Source of the DNA: Mnemiopsis leidyi
Taxonomy: Eukaryota; Ctenophora; Tentaculata; Lobata; Bolinopsidae
Reading direction: 5' to 3'
Assembly: GCA_000226015.1 (NCBI GenBank)
Contig: JH154687.1
Location: forward strand, 1-26,239
Length of the DNA: 26,239 nucleotides
Positions 10,301 through 16,438 of the stretch are shown here, piece after piece (the stretch's first letter is position 1; the number at the start of each line of letters is the position of its first letter). The notes under the pieces were generated by a model, which saw only the letters and a program-made list of their open reading frames with translations, did not search any database and was not told where the DNA came from. The position numbers were made by a program, and so were the translations under genes.

Positions 10301-11094
10301 TAACTGGACCTGCACTGGAAATAACTGTAGTAAATGTGAGGGTGAACTTTGTGAAGACTACACCCTGACAGTCAGTGCTGAAGATACGCCACATTACCTC
10401 TCTCCTATCTCCGACTGTAAATTTGGGGATATGGTGAAATTGGAAAAGAACGAAGTTGGTGAATTCACAGTGTATGAATTGGCCATTATTGTGAAAGAAG
10501 GTAATTTTATATCCAGAGGAAGCTTATTCTACTTTTGAATTTATTGCACGTCAGTCGAAAATGTTCACAGTTCCTTGTTCAGACAATCTGGTGTAGTCGT
10601 GAAGTGTTATTGAGTCTCATAGAAGAATCTGATTGTTCAATATTTCTTGTTTTTTCTGAGTAGACTCGGCTTGTAAAAGGAGGACCACCATAGGTTCAAA
10701 CATGATGAGGGTTGACCGAAGAATATAGTTATACCTTGTAATTGTACTTAGACTCGATGTTCACTTTAAGTGTATTCCCCTCTAGGCTTAAAGGACCAGT
10801 CAGTGGCCTTGATGGGTTAAACGCTTGATTGAAAACCTTGACTTATATCACTTACAGGAAAATTCGTTGCCATTCAATTTTCAGCTACTCTCAAGATACA
10901 TTAAATTTCAGAAAAAGGTTGTGGGTCGCAGGACATAGCATGGAATTATTTTGTAGCAGTACCAGCACTACCGGTTGTACACGGTACAACTCTCACATTC
11001 AACTGTTTCGAAGGATTCACCAACAAGGGAGGCGACGGAGCTATTTGTCTGTGGGGACAAGTTTTCCCGACTAATGGATCTCCTGATTGTAAAA
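1263..11094 (+). CDS. Secreted multidomain protein with kringle, F5/8-C-like and sushi domains (17 exons)
   Basis: Exons by sequence: 1263-1338, 1566-1782, 1998-2124, 4266-4890, 5183-5329, 5468-5596, 6303-6399, 6551-6719, 6951-7050, 7396-7469, 7611-7703, 8094-8227, 8766-8872, 9061-9172, 9705-9835, 10069-10500, 10912-11094. Every junction is GT-AG and phases match throughout, for 984 codons plus one base. A signal peptide sends the product to the secretory route. The N-terminal two thirds matches no family I recognise. The C-terminal third is kringle, discoidin-like domain, CCP. I see no membrane segment, so a secreted matrix, adhesion or plasma-type protein is inferred. Weak joints are exon 3 to exon 4 (2.1-kb intron, several possible acceptors), the exon 11 donor (7703 or 7709, both in frame) and the poor acceptor of exon 12. 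The 3' end is open: readthrough reaches TAA at 11160-11162, or more exons follow. A split into two genes at the 2.1-kb intron is possible. Confidence 0.78.
1566..2124 (+). CDS. Exons 2 and 3: orphan N-terminal domain
   Basis: Exon 2 (1566-1782) follows CTCTGCAG and ends at AC|GTGAGT in phase 2. Exon 3 (1998 onward) follows CGTCTCAG in matching phase. Together they encode about 115 residues rich in aromatic and beta-type segments (for example TYPRTF-like, YTFHFSSKICNY, LRLITKITFTNRF) with few cysteines. I do not recognise the fold. Exon 3 most likely ends at GAG|GTGATT (2124), phase 0. If unspliced, the frame runs to TAA at 2233-2235, giving a short secreted protein of about 156 residues. That alternative end is the main uncertainty. 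Confidence 0.75.
1783..1997 (+). other. Intron 2 of the mosaic gene
   Basis: A 215-bp AT-rich intron with a GTGAGT donor and CGTCTCAG acceptor. Nothing else was seen in it. Confidence 0.8.
3295..3531 (-). other. Hydrophobic open frame, possibly decayed transmembrane gene remnant
   Basis: A 78-codon minus-strand frame, without an ATG at its left end (it opens at GTG), encodes a 20-residue run of I, V and L, then a basic loop (LERQRKTSVTSRQ), then a second hydrophobic stretch (GILFVLSFMGFIVSSL). The helix, basic loop, helix order resembles TM5-loop-TM6 of a multi-pass receptor, but no diagnostic motif is present. It could equally be a chance frame in intronic DNA. It is reported because its composition differs from its surroundings. 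Confidence 0.2.
3957..4085. other. GC-rich patch in AT-rich intron
   Basis: A short block rich in CGCG, CCGG and CCGCGG, including two GCGCGAA(T/A) motifs, stands out in otherwise AT-rich DNA. It is adjacent to the AGTGCC-rich stretch that precedes exon 4. It may be a mobile-element fragment. No gene is seen. Confidence 0.4.
4253..4290 (+). repeat. Triplicated 3' splice site (CAAAAA(A)TTTCAG x3)
   Basis: Three consecutive 12-13-bp units each end in TTTCAG, at 4265, 4277 and 4290, directly before exon 4. An extra CTTAG lies at 4239. Spacing of 12 and 13 bases means the second choice is in frame with the first, while the third changes frame. Confidence 0.85.
4266..4890 (+). CDS. Exon 4: large cysteine-containing exon
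   Basis: The longest exon, about 208 codons, ends in phase 1 at CTGA|GTGAGT. It encodes an acidic, cysteine-bearing region with clustered cysteines (CKDMNLYKCVSFC, then DNC) and a second cluster (KCEDTCSPC). It ends in a very acidic segment, GDDENDWLEI. I do not recognise the fold. The cysteine spacing only loosely recalls small extracellular disulfide domains. The 5' end is ambiguous because three TTTCAG acceptors lie in tandem (exon start 4266, 4278 or 4291). The first two keep phase 0 and differ by four residues; the third is phase 1 and does not fit the preferred exon 3 donor. Confidence 0.8.
5183..5329 (+). CDS. Exon 5
   Basis: A 147-bp symmetrical phase 1-1 exon between CCTTTTCAG and G|GTAAAT. 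It encodes about 49 residues with a Gly/Thr-rich stretch (TAGMNPTGETTVL) and two cysteines (GCPGSHLFIDATTGSC) in a loop that loosely recalls a chitin-binding or knot-like turn. No family is assigned. It is a symmetric module that could be skipped without breaking the frame. Confidence 0.8.
5321..5410 (+). repeat. 45-bp tandem duplication carrying the exon 5 donor
   Basis: Two 45-bp units start at 5321 and 5366. Each contains AGGTAAATATAATTTGTC. The first unit holds the last bases of exon 5 and its donor (5330). The second holds a copy of the donor (ATTAAG|GTAAAT). Between them a TAA lies in the exon frame, so use of the second donor would end the protein early. Confidence 0.9.
5468..5596 (+). 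CDS. Exon 6
   Basis: A 129-bp symmetrical phase 1-1 exon after GCTCTTTCAG, ending at GAAC|GTGAGT. It encodes 43 residues with three cysteines (CHFKF, QWCDTHC) and beta-like segments (YENIYVEMKGQ, ILDMVVRITE). A second possible acceptor at TGTTTTCAG (about 5494) is also phase 1 and would remove nine residues, including the first cysteine. The family is unknown. Confidence 0.8.
5626..5712. repeat. 9-bp intronic repeat (TAGTCACCA / TAGTTACCA)
   Basis: About nine alternating 9-bp units sit just inside the intron after exon 6. On the minus strand they read as Val-Thr-Met repeats, which explains the small open frame there. It is not a gene. Confidence 0.85.
6115..6302 (+). repeat. 99-bp tandem duplication ending in the exon 7 acceptor
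   Basis: Copy 1 starts at 6115 and copy 2 at 6214. Both contain CAAAAACTGCAAAGGCTAAAG and CCAATACTGTTTCCAGACC and end in TTTTCAATATTTT. Only copy 2 continues into CAG, the acceptor of exon 7. Each copy also has TTTCCAG, an internal candidate acceptor. Confidence 0.95.
6303..6719 (+). CDS. Exons 7 and 8
   Basis: Exon 7 (6303-6399, phase 1 in, phase 2 out at AAAC|GTAACG) is cysteine-rich: ADCGGQCTCLGLKKC and MASC. Exon 8 (6551-6719, phase 2 in, phase 0 out at GAG|GTTAAT) encodes beta-like KFVVKLTWHYNVHLEV followed by a likely helical segment (LNHIIAGINKLNYNELVQSI). A GTAAAA inside exon 8 after LE (about 6600) is an alternative weak donor. I prefer the long form because the frame stays open to 6719 and the next acceptor matches phase 0. 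The fold is unknown. Confidence 0.75.
6951..7050 (+). CDS. Exon 9
   Basis: A 100-bp exon between ACTTTCAG and GGAG|GTAATT, phase 0 in and phase 1 out. It encodes a Gly-rich, cysteine-free linker (HAGVSGGVEPPYHNNGSGRT). Phase agreement on both sides and clean splice sites support it. Confidence 0.75.
7396..7469 (+). CDS. Exon 10
   Basis: A 74-bp exon after TAATTTCAG, ending at CCG|GTTTGT (phase 0). It encodes EYITMDALDHDWTADSIVDF and CFKQP. The donor is weak, but the next exon continues in frame. With exons 9, 11, 12 and 13 it forms a stretch of about 165 residues of beta-rich sequence with no recognised family. Confidence 0.7.
7611..7703 (+). CDS. Exon 11
   Basis: A 93-bp phase 0-0 exon after ATATTTGCAG, encoding Thr-rich beta-type sequence (TTNVTFITYKTPEGDTLYV). 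Two donors compete: TGG|GTAACG at 7704 and ACG|GTGGGT at 7710. They differ by two residues (Val-Thr) and both keep the frame. Confidence 0.7.
7830..7849. repeat. (TA)n microsatellite in intron 11
   Basis: About ten TA dinucleotides. A related AT-rich stretch with TTTAATAAATATA lies about 100 bases before it. Confidence 0.95.
8094..8227 (+). CDS. Exon 12
   Basis: Phase 0 in, phase 2 out at CAC|GTAAGT. It encodes VDNIIITGEVCVRTEFNG, then DMKITIGNSNGYRTYT, a beta-rich segment with one cysteine. The donor is excellent. The acceptor (ACAAG, 8093, or AACAAG six bases earlier) lacks a clear pyrimidine tract, so the exact left end may differ by two codons or more. Confidence 0.65.
8250..8550. repeat. 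(AT)n followed by 17-bp intronic minisatellite
   Basis: After about ten AT dinucleotides (8250-8269), roughly sixteen degenerate copies of a 17-bp unit (TTGTTACATCTTAATTA) follow. It begins only about 20 bases inside the intron after the exon 12 donor. Confidence 0.93.
8766..8872 (+). CDS. Exon 13
   Basis: A 107-bp exon after TATTCGCAG, ending at AGAA|GTAAGT, phase 2 in and 1 out. It encodes TFIFTGPNFMVDKFPNKIAF followed by a short Gly-rich turn. It closes the orphan beta-rich region immediately before the kringle. Confidence 0.8.
9061..9835 (+). CDS. Exons 14 and 15: kringle domain
   Basis: Exon 14 (9061-9172) and exon 15 (9705-9835) join in phase 2 to give one complete kringle of about 80 residues. 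Kringles are disulfide-bonded modules for binding protein or other ligands outside the cell. All six kringle cysteines are visible: KCWNG, FTCKNW, NNCRNPGG, AWCYS, WEYCDI and VC. Hallmarks YRG, CRNP, WCY and WEYCDI match the family closely. The domain is split inside its loop, as in many kringle genes. The acidic EYED before AWC lies where lysine-binding kringles carry aspartates, but I cannot tell whether ligand binding is kept. The acceptor CCATCAG (9704) gives the matching phase. The exon 15 donor, AAAA|GTTAGT, is phase 1. Confidence 0.92.
9489..9620. repeat. 44-bp x3 tandem repeat in the kringle intron
   Basis: Three identical 44-bp units (9489-9532, 9533-9576, 9577-9620) contain CTATTATAAAGTAACACACTC. 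The copies show no divergence, which implies recent amplification. They lie about 85 bases before exon 15. Confidence 0.97.
10069..10500 (+). CDS. Exon 16: F5/8-type-C-like (discoidin/fucolectin-like) domain
   Basis: A 432-bp exon in phase 1-1 after GCTATTTCAG, ending at GAAG|GTAATT, encodes a whole domain of about 143 residues. Features of the galactose-binding-like jelly roll are ASASQSGT near the start, GRAIDLHLGTYSQP, SWLIVNMG (compare the WW-x-VDLG motif), HCVQKV, and a final beta strand, FTVYELAIIV. An inserted loop is cysteine-rich (WTCTGNNCSKCEGELC). Members of this fold bind glycans or phospholipids at cell surfaces. The call rests on motif order, and the match is more distant than for the kringle. 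One exon per domain in phase 1-1 is typical of shuffled modules. Confidence 0.65.
10912..11094 (+). CDS. Exon 17: CCP/sushi-like domain
   Basis: A 183-bp phase 1-1 exon after AAATTTCAG encodes about 61 residues with four cysteines in the sushi arrangement (GCGS, FNCFEG, AICLWG, PDC) and the typical core HGTTLTFNCFEGF. Sushi domains mediate protein contacts in complement-like and adhesion proteins. The exon has its own complete module. An upstream CAG at 10884 would bring an in-frame stop and is unlikely. After the last cysteine comes AAAA|GTAGGT (donor at 11095), a fair 5' splice site, but no following exon was identified. Confidence 0.7.
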
Positions 11095-11162
11095 GTAGGT
11101 GCTTCAATTGTTTGAATATAGAACTTAACTTATATAATTTCATTTCTATAATTTTATCATAA
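11095..11162 (+). other. Possible readthrough 3' end of the mosaic gene
   Basis: If the donor at 11095 is ignored, the frame adds 22 codons, including a hydrophobic LNLYNFISIILS, and stops at TAA 11160-11162. That would give a protein of about 1006 residues. An AATAAA follows at 11271. This is an alternative to further splicing and is not proven. Confidence 0.35.
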
Positions 11163-11210
11163 TTTCACTACAATGATCAATAACAATATGCAGTAAACAA
11201 TACAATATAA

Positions 11211-11253
11211 CCCTAACTCTAAGCCTAACAGTAAACCTAACCCAATACCCCTA
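11211..11253. repeat. Small degenerate CCTAAC patch
   Basis: About seven decayed CCTAAC-like hexamers. It is probably related to the larger telomere-like block 300 bases downstream. Confidence 0.6.
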
Positions 11254-11270
11254 AAGTATTGCAGTGAAGC

Positions 11271-11276
11271 AATAAA
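11271..11276 (+). terminator. Candidate polyadenylation signal AATAAA
   Basis: AATAAA lies 109 bases after the possible readthrough stop of the mosaic gene. The motif is common in AT-rich DNA, so its use depends on whether exon 17 is terminal. Confidence 0.35.
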
Positions 11277-11540
11277 GCGATACTTATAAATGATACCTGG
11301 AACCAAAATCAAAAGCAGGGCTCACTATACGTTTTCAAGCAGTTTCGCATTTGCGATGTTAAGGAAACTCGACTGAGTGGATATCACTCTTAAAAGCGCG
11401 AAAGAAAATGTTACCAAATATTATTAACTCAGATATTTCGCTATCTGTACCAAGACCACTACCAAACGATTCCCGTCGTCCTGCCCCAGAACATCGGGCC
11501 CAGAAAATCTTGCTCAACAGATTTTCGCCAAAAAACACTT

Positions 11541-11700
11541 ACACTAACCCTAATCCTAACTTTATCCTCACCCATTACCCCAACCCCACCCCTAACCCCA
11601 ACCCTAACCCTAACCCTAACTCAAACCCTATAATCAAAACCCCAACCCTAACCCTAACCCTAATCATAACCCAAACCCTATCCTTTACCCTAACCCTAAC
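11541..11700 (-). repeat. Interstitial telomere-like repeat (CCCTAA)n
   Basis: About 25 degenerate CCCTAA units (TTAGGG on the minus strand) with frequent CCCCAA, CCCTAT and ACTAAC variants. Open frames on both strands here (Pro-Asn repeats; Val-Arg-Val repeats) are by-products. The degeneracy shows it is not an active telomere. Confidence 0.93.
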
Positions 11701-11992
11701 GAAGTTGTTTGTTGTGGAGCAGGTCGTCACTGAGTAAAATCTCTGGGACACATTGTTCTGGGGCTGGATATTCAATTGCGCAGGACGTTAGCCACCCTAC
11801 CAGACAATTCCCGCTAACACTTTTAGTTTTATTCCATAACATTATAAAGCACACCCACATTGTGAGAATTGCAGCTACGTGTTTTAGCGGAAAATATGTC
11901 TGACCAACGATATACCTGAAAATTGCTTTTCAACTGTCAGCCTGGCCTACTGCTGTTTTCTATCAAAACTTCCCATAGTTACCAAAAACAGT

Positions 11993-12184
11993 GTCTCTGT
12001 CTCCTTCTCAGTCTCAGTCTCAGTCTCAGTCTCAGTCTCAGTCTCAGTCTCAGTCTCAGTCTCAGTCTCAGTCTCAGTCTCTGTCTCTGTCTCTGTCTCT
12101 GTCTCTGTCTCTGTCTCTGTCTCCTGTTTCCCTGTCGCTATCTCTGTTTCTGTTTTTATGTCTTTGTCTCTGTCTCTGTCTCTG
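11993..12184. repeat. Hexanucleotide array (TCTCAG)n then (TCTCTG)n
   Basis: About eleven TCTCAG units change abruptly to TCTCTG units, then to a degenerate tail with TGTTTC variants. The long Leu-Ser and Ser-Gln open frames over it are repeat artefacts. Confidence 0.97.
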
Positions 12185-13049
12185 CTGAGTTCTTTTCATT
12201 AGACCGGTGGTAAGTATTAAAATGCGGCGTTCGACATGAATGATAGAATAAAGAATATCGCACTTTATACTGTATCAAAATTTGGTATACAAATACATTA
12301 ACATTCATTAAAAATCGTGAAATAAAATCCACAAAAATGTCTTGCTGCTATTAGCTAATTTAGCTTTCTTTATATGTTTTTATCTTCGTGTATTTGCATG
12401 TTTAATCTGTAAAAACTTTCGCGCCGATTTACTAGTCCCCCAATCAATCATATATCACAGATCTAAATTACGTAAGCAAAGTTCGCATTGAAATCACTAG
12501 TATATGAGGCCCCAGCAAAGCGTTGGTATTGAAATATTTAAGGTGTAACAATTTTAAACTGCAGTATTAATCGTATTTCAATCTGCGAGTGTATTCAAAG
12601 TTTGAAACGATCTTCAAGACCTCAAAGTTTGATGTTAGGTCAAACCAAGCGGGTGTTTGTATATAAGCTGCAACACTCTAAACTCATTCCCCCCATCCTA
12701 GAACATCTCATGTTCATTTTTCGTCGATACAAGTCCACCACAGTACCAAATACAATTACTTGGCTGCTTCAGTTCATGTTTAGAAAGTGCCATGACGCAG
12801 CTCCCGGTAACATCCAAATGCTAACAATCTCACCCTCCTTATATTTGTATTTCTTGCTTTGCTGATGTTGTAATTCCTTGTCATCTTATAATCCCTTGTA
12901 CGATATTTGTAGGGGGGTTGATATAGACATAAAGAGATACGAGTTTTGATTTTGGAGAAGCTTTCAATCAACATGTGTTAATCGTCGTCAGGTGTACGAT
13001 AATATCTCGTCTTAGCTATAAACGCTTACTGAGTCTGTACACTGAAAAA
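12185..13049. other. Non-coding stretch downstream of the minus-strand gene
   Basis: AT-rich DNA. An 87-codon plus-strand frame at 12602-12865 begins at TTG and lacks splice or domain support. Nothing I can call a gene or element was found. Confidence 0.5.
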
Positions 13050-13157
13050 ATTCTGTTCACATTATCTCCACAACATTTCTGTCAATTCGCGGAAACTGGG
13101 ACATTCTCTTCACTTTATTTCCACAATATTTCTGTCAATTCGCGGAAACTGGGACAT
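13050..13157 (-). repeat. 53-bp tandem duplication spanning the 3' end of the minus gene
   Basis: Two units, 13050-13102 and 13103-13155 (identity continues two bases further), share TTTCTGTCAATTCGCGGAAA. Read on the minus strand, each encodes MSQFPRIDRN followed by I or V, VEI, one residue and TGA. The last 16 codons and the stop therefore exist twice. Confidence 0.93.
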
Positions 13158-13593
13158 GACCGAACGTCGTGCCGACTCCAGGTAAGCTTGTATTTTGTGT
13201 GTAAGTTCTTTCAGCTTCTCTGCCTGGGCTTTCAGCTCGTTCTCTGTCATCGGCCTCTCTTGACCTGAACAAAATAAGCTTACTGTTGTTTCTTTGTTTT
13301 ACTGATGTTTTATCATTTGTTTTACTGGATTGCCATTTTGAACTTGAAATTTAAAACAACTGCACCTCTTAGCCATCTATTTCATGTATTGTTCTATGCA
13401 TTAGTCTTAGATGTTTTATCAATTCAAGACTAAAGTTCAAATCCACTTACCAGTTGCATCTATGACTGCAAGTGACATGAAAGTCCCGTAAGTCTTGCTA
13501 AAGTCAGTAGGTGTGCATATTGGTTTCTGAAGGAGCGTTATAGACTGTGTTCTGCGGTGGAACTTTACTCCAGACAGTCGCACTACCATCGTG
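13110..13593 (-). CDS. Small two-exon gene of unknown function, predicted C-terminal helix
   Basis: On the minus strand, exon a (13593-13451) follows ATTTTGCAG, has ATG at 13589-13587 and ends ACTG|GTAAGT. Exon b (13264-13110) follows TTTGTTCAG and stops at TGA 13112-13110. Phase 1 matches across the 186-bp intron. Starting at that ATG gives 97 residues. The first part is beta-like and basic (MVVRLSGVKFHRRTQSITLL). The second part is a charged, probably coiled helix (MTENELKAQAEKLKELTHKI). There is no signal peptide or membrane segment, so a cytosolic protein is likely. I do not recognise the family. The frame is open upstream of the ATG to the acceptor, so earlier exons may exist. AATAAA lies inside the last codons (GAA ATA AAG). 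Confidence 0.7.
13114..13119 (-). terminator. Polyadenylation signal embedded in the last codons
   Basis: AATAAA on the minus strand overlaps the codons just before the TGA of the minus-strand gene. If used, cleavage would fall 10-30 bases later, inside the second copy of the 53-bp duplication, leaving almost no 3' UTR. No closer alternative was seen downstream. Confidence 0.4.
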
Positions 13594-13611
13594 CTGCAAA
13601 ATTATATCGGT

Positions 13612-13850
13612 TTTAAGTTTTATAATAGAGTTTATAGAGTTTATAAGAGTTTATAGAGTTTATAAGAGTTTATATAGTTTATTGAGTTAATAGAGTTTAT
13701 AAGAGTTAATAGAGTTTATAAGAGTTTATATAGTTTATAAGAGTTAATAGAGTTTATAAGAGTTTATAGAGTTTATAAGAGTTTATAGAGTTTATAAGAG
13801 TTTATAGAGTTTATTGAGTTGATAAGAGTTTTAAGTTTTATAAGAGTTAA
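13612..13850. repeat. 9/10-bp minisatellite (AGTTTATAG / AGTTTATAAG)
   Basis: About 24 copies of two alternating short units, with AGTTAATAG variants, lie immediately upstream (minus sense) of exon a of the minus-strand gene and next to a long hairpin. Confidence 0.93.
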
Positions 13851-13857
13851 ATGTGTA

Positions 13858-13961
13858 AAAGCACTTAACTCTTGAGTAATACCGATTTCTCCAATTTTAA
13901 ATAATTTGCTAACAAATTATTTAAACTTGGAGATCGGTATTACTCAAGAGTTAAGTGCTTT
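13858..13961. repeat. Long near-perfect inverted repeat (about 48-bp arms, 6-bp loop)
   Basis: The left arm, about 13858-13907, pairs with the right arm, 13914-13961, around the loop GCTAAC. Only one mismatch and one 2-base bulge are seen. Arm ends read AAGCACTTAACTCTTGAG and its complement. It could be a foldback or MITE-type element, or an extruding cruciform. Confidence 0.92.
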
Positions 13962-14678
13962 AACATATATTTTTCTTTTATTCCGCGGAAACAGCGAACA
14001 ATAAACAAATTACATTTATCGTATATAAAGATCAACGAACAAAAACTGGTTGACTGCTTTTGGTCATATAAAAGCTTTATTAAATGATATTGATAACACT
14101 CATATAATGCAACACTGTAGTATTTAATGGATACGCATGGATACATGGGCCACATGTAACAGCGACATCAACCCGTACAGTATTTTAACAAATGAGTGTG
14201 CATGTGGATCCATATTAACAGCACAATTTACAGAGTTCGCAAAGTTCATTATATTGTTAATTAAGTGCTTTGTCAATCCTGGCAGGGTGCCGAATTTGCC
14301 ATGAATTTTTTCCCAAAAGATGCAATAAACTCTAGGATTGATTCTGACTGTTTTCGGTAATGCAAATATAAATATTATTGGTTTTTATAAGCAACTCAAG
14401 ACATGTAGGAACATGACTCAATGCTGAGTAACTGACAGAATTGATCGATGGAAATAAAACAAAGCTCGCACGTGCTTCAAAATAGTAATCAATCACATGA
14501 CCACTACCTATATACTATTTACCAGTGCACAATGTTACCGTTAAATGTAAAGAAATATGCCGCTACATGTGGAGGCAATAAAGGAGCTGTGCTCTAAAAC
14601 TGTCGAGTCTCTAAGTCTATGTGTCTAGCTATAGTTTAACAATGATTCAGAGCGTGGGTTGGTTGAAAAACAAGGTTT
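13962..14678. other. Non-coding stretch
   Basis: AT-rich with no supported exon on either strand. A CACGTG occurs at about 14468. Nothing else stands out. Confidence 0.5.
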
Positions 14679-15061
14679 GTAGCAATTCTGCATAACTGGT
14701 AGTGTTGGTACTAAAGCAACTTATAGTGCTGGTAGTGGTACTATAGCAACTGTTACTGGTGGTATTATAGCAACTGATAGTGCTGGTTATATAGCAACTG
14801 GTAGTGCTGGTACTATAGCAACTGGTAATGCTGGTACTATAAAGCAACTGGTTGTGCTGGTACTATAGCAACTGTTAGTGCTGGTACTATAGCAACTGAT
14901 AGTGCTGGTTATATAGCAACTGATAGTGCTGGTACTATAGCAACTGTTAGTGCTGGTACTATAGCAACTGATAGTGCTGGTGTTTTAGCAACTGGTAGTG
15001 CTGGTACTAAAGCGACTGATAGTGCTGGTACTATAGCAACTGGAACTACTACAACTGGCTA
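14679..15061. repeat. 24-bp tandem array (AGCAACTGATAGTGCTGGTACTAT)
   Basis: About fifteen units of 24 bp, some shortened or with insertions. Because 24 is divisible by 3, both strands stay open. From about 14827 the plus strand reads an 8-residue repeat, GTIAT(D/V/G)SA, to TAG at 15059-15061. The minus strand reads Ser-Thr-Cys-Tyr repeats. No start codon or splice acceptor clearly feeds the plus frame, and a one-base insertion near 14842 changes frame between the two halves. I treat it as a repeat. Confidence 0.9.
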
Positions 15062-16438
15062 GACAAGACTGATACAGAATTCTAAAGATGACCTATAAAG
15101 GCAAATTGTCCACGTGGATTGTACATATTTTACATGCTCCTGCTGCCAAGAATGTTTGTTGTACAACTGACGATCAAGAATGTTGACAAGAATGCTAGGG
15201 CGTAGGATATGTAATAATAGTCTTAGTGCCTTACGACCTTTGGCCGTATAGGAACCGTTGAAATGGCCAGAATACCGGAATTTTTTACCCATATTAAATG
15301 ACAAATCATTGCTTGTAACTTATCACAGTGCCGAAATTCCAAATTTTACTTGTTAATGGCTGTTTTGCCGAAAGGATTTGATAACAGATCCAGAGTCCGA
15401 TTAGCTGAGACGTTTTACTCTTATTGACATGTCTCGAGACCAGTACTACACTGTTACATTAAAAAACATGTTGGATTGCATCGTTTTAGTCTGGAAATTA
15501 CAAGTTTAATTAAATAATGGTCAAAGTGAGCAGATTCCCATGCAATTATAGATGGACGTAACTATTAAATCATTTACTTGGCCAAACAGCATTATTTCAA
15601 TCTAAATTCACCCAGCAAAATGGACAATGATATTGATAAGATGCCGATAAGATGAATTGTAATCAATGTTTGTTTACTTCGTCTTTATTATTCATTTAAT
15701 CGTGATTTAATCATGTAGATAGAGGTTATCATAGGTTTGTAATGAGCATGTCCTATTTTAAAATGACAAATAGAACATGCATTAAACATCGATACGACCA
15801 ACAGACCTGATTTATCATCAACCACGGAGGGTTACTACTACAGTTAGCATTTAATATTTCCTTTTTCAAAATTGCAATAATTGGATATAGTAATCATTTT
15901 CATAACACTGAAAAAATTTTTGAATAGTAAATATAGGTAATGCAATTAAAGAATATCACGACTTCAATAGCAGGAAACGTCGATTTGTATATTGCAAGGA
16001 TCATTATAAAAGCAACTAAATGAAGAATTTATCCATTTTAAAGTCTTTATTGACAATAAGACAATGACACTGTTTCTTATATAGTCTTATATATAAGTAA
16101 GGACTTTCACATTAATGATAAAACAATATTCATGTTATTTTGAGGGAAAACAAAACGAAAAGTGCATACATACGCAGGAAACATGAACTACAAGAAAAAT
16201 GTTTTGGAACTATAAACACGTTAATAACGAAAAGAATTCCAAAATAGGGGCCAAGAAAACCATGAAGAAATAAACACCACAGTGGAAATGTAGACGAAGA
16301 AAAAAAATTAGTAGGCAGACAGAGAAAACAAATGTATATAGCGTGCGTTTATAGCTGGCTAATGAATAGTATCGTAACACAGAGGTCCAGGGCGACGCCC
16401 CATGTAACTCAGCTAAAGTGCAGCTGTTGGTGGGGTGA
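15062..16438. other. Non-coding stretch
   Basis: No splice-supported exon found. A minus frame with ATG at 15292 (MGKKFRYSGHFNGSY) is 78 codons long but has no domain match or convincing donor. I leave it uncalled. Confidence 0.45.

Noticed and set aside
11408..11775. Plus and minus open frames with Pro-Asn and Val-Arg repeats
   Set aside because: They are translations of the telomere-like repeat, not genes.
11923..12213. Overlapping Leu-Ser and Ser-Gln frames
   Set aside because: They are translations of the hexanucleotide array.
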